Of a stretch of 64,000 bases of DNA, positions 63,608 to 64,000 are shown piece by piece (the first letter of the stretch is position 1; each line of letters starts with the position of its first letter). The position numbers were made by a program, and so were the translations under genes. The stretch spans positions 62,001-126,000 of the forward strand of contig NZ_KB907261.1 of NCBI RefSeq assembly GCF_000381905.1. The letters are read 5' to 3'. The stretch comes from Paenibacillus fonticola DSM 21315 (GTDB lineage Bacteria; Bacillota; Bacilli; Paenibacillales; Paenibacillaceae). The notes beneath the pieces were generated by a model. The model saw only the letters and a list, made by a program, of their open reading frames with translations. It did not search any database and was not told where the DNA came from.

Positions 63608-64000
63608 TTAAGGAATTTTCACGGCAGCAAGCAAGCGTCCGATACGTTCATGAAACGTATGCTTTAATCGAGTCGTCCATAAAGAACGCCAGGCGATGTG
63701 AAGACGCTCCCGATCATGACTCAAGTAATAATCGATTTTTCGCTGCAGTTCTGCTGCATCAGTAAATGTTTCAATGTCATACCCCGGTTCATAATGAGCG
63801 GCTAAATCGCCGCGGACATCTGTAATTTGCAATGTTCCGCAGCCTCCGATTTCATAGGTTCTCGGATTAATCGAGCCCCCCGGGCTATTAATGCCGTTCC
63901 GGTTGTCCGATCCTGCTGTTGTAGGACGGTGGAGATTTATGACGATTTTAGAGCCGTTATAATAAGACACCGTCTCTTCTGCCGGAATCCAGCCGCTGTG
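63608..64000 (-). CDS. CgeB-family glycosyltransferase-like protein, C-terminal part
   Basis: Open from the window edge to the stop at 63608 (130 codons): HSGWIPAETVSYYNGSKIVI, NLHRPTTAGSD, SINPRTYEIGGCGTLQITDV and the same ending as the downstream paralogue. It is the 3' part of a second CgeB-like gene heading the operon. Confidence 0.85.
   Translation of the reverse strand, partial: HSGWIPAEETVSYYNGSKIVINLHRPTTAGSDNRNGINSPGGSINPRTYEIGGCGTLQITDVRGDLAAHYEPGYDIETFTDAAELQRKIDYYLSHDRERLHIAWRSLWTTRLKHTFHERIGRLLAAVKIP

Overview
The window looks like the chromosome of a Paenibacillus-type endospore-forming Firmicute. Evidence seen directly: sporulation and spore-envelope genes (CmpA, GerM-like, GerE, a YhcN/YlaJ-type lipoprotein, CgeB-like glycosyltransferases), strong AGGAGG-type ribosome sites with many TTG/GTG starts, TTGACA/TATAAT promoters, intrinsic terminators and a TPP riboswitch. 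The species cannot be fixed from the sequence alone.

Layout. 0-6.4 kb: tRNA genes (Leu, Leu, Glu, Ser, Asn; all minus), an XRE regulator with a clear operator, a PAS protein, an AzlC/AzlD exporter pair, a HAD phosphatase, two minisatellites and one tiny membrane peptide. 6.5-19 kb: housekeeping and sporulation genes (SprT, CmpA, RdgB, RNase PH, GerM, PgpA/YutG, an MBL hydrolase with a methyltransferase, a PrsA-like foldase, an M20 dipeptidase, and ThiC under a TPP riboswitch).

19.37-41.54 kb is the main discovery. A 22,178-bp element splits gerE. The first 48 codons of gerE lie at the right end (minus strand, start 41688) and the last 26 codons plus stop at the left end (19286-19366). Joining the flanks at a shared TT dinucleotide (19365-19366 = 41543-41544) restores one continuous 74-codon GerE frame. 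The element's own ends, joined at the same TT, give 17-bp arms that are inverted repeats at 15 of 17 positions, as expected for attP of a large serine recombinase. The element encodes such a recombinase (22038-23648). This resembles the skin element in sigK: an insertion that should be removed from the mother-cell chromosome during sporulation to rebuild a late mother-cell regulator.

The element carries mostly defence cargo: an AAA ATPase/DUF4435 pair (PARIS-like), an orphan DNA methyltransferase, a frameshifted AbiE pair, an ABC-three-component system with an HNH effector, and SIR2-HerA. It also carries an AEP primase with a RuvC-like nuclease, a tyrosine recombinase, a resolvase-fold protein lacking its catalytic serine, a membrane-anchored PIN protein, a LytTR regulator with a degenerate receiver, and a likely structured ncRNA of about 250 nt. 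No conjugation or virion genes were recognised. If the reading is right, this defence island stays in the germline and is deleted in the cell that dies.

41.5-48.5 kb returns to the host: glpK, a MarR regulator, a murR-like/nagB/nagA operon for amino-sugar use, and a sporulation lipoprotein. 48.6-64 kb is a surface-glycan locus that is partly decaying: FG-GAP and glycosyltransferase pseudogenes, a GT4 with a C-terminal Ig-like domain, a two-gene plus-strand nucleotide-sugar operon, and a tightly packed minus-strand operon (CgeB-like GTs, a GT4 with an Arg/Ser-rich tail, WecB-, CapE- and RmlD-like enzymes, a further SDR, a GT2). The latter probably makes and transfers an N-acetyl-6-deoxy-hexosamine, perhaps for the spore surface.
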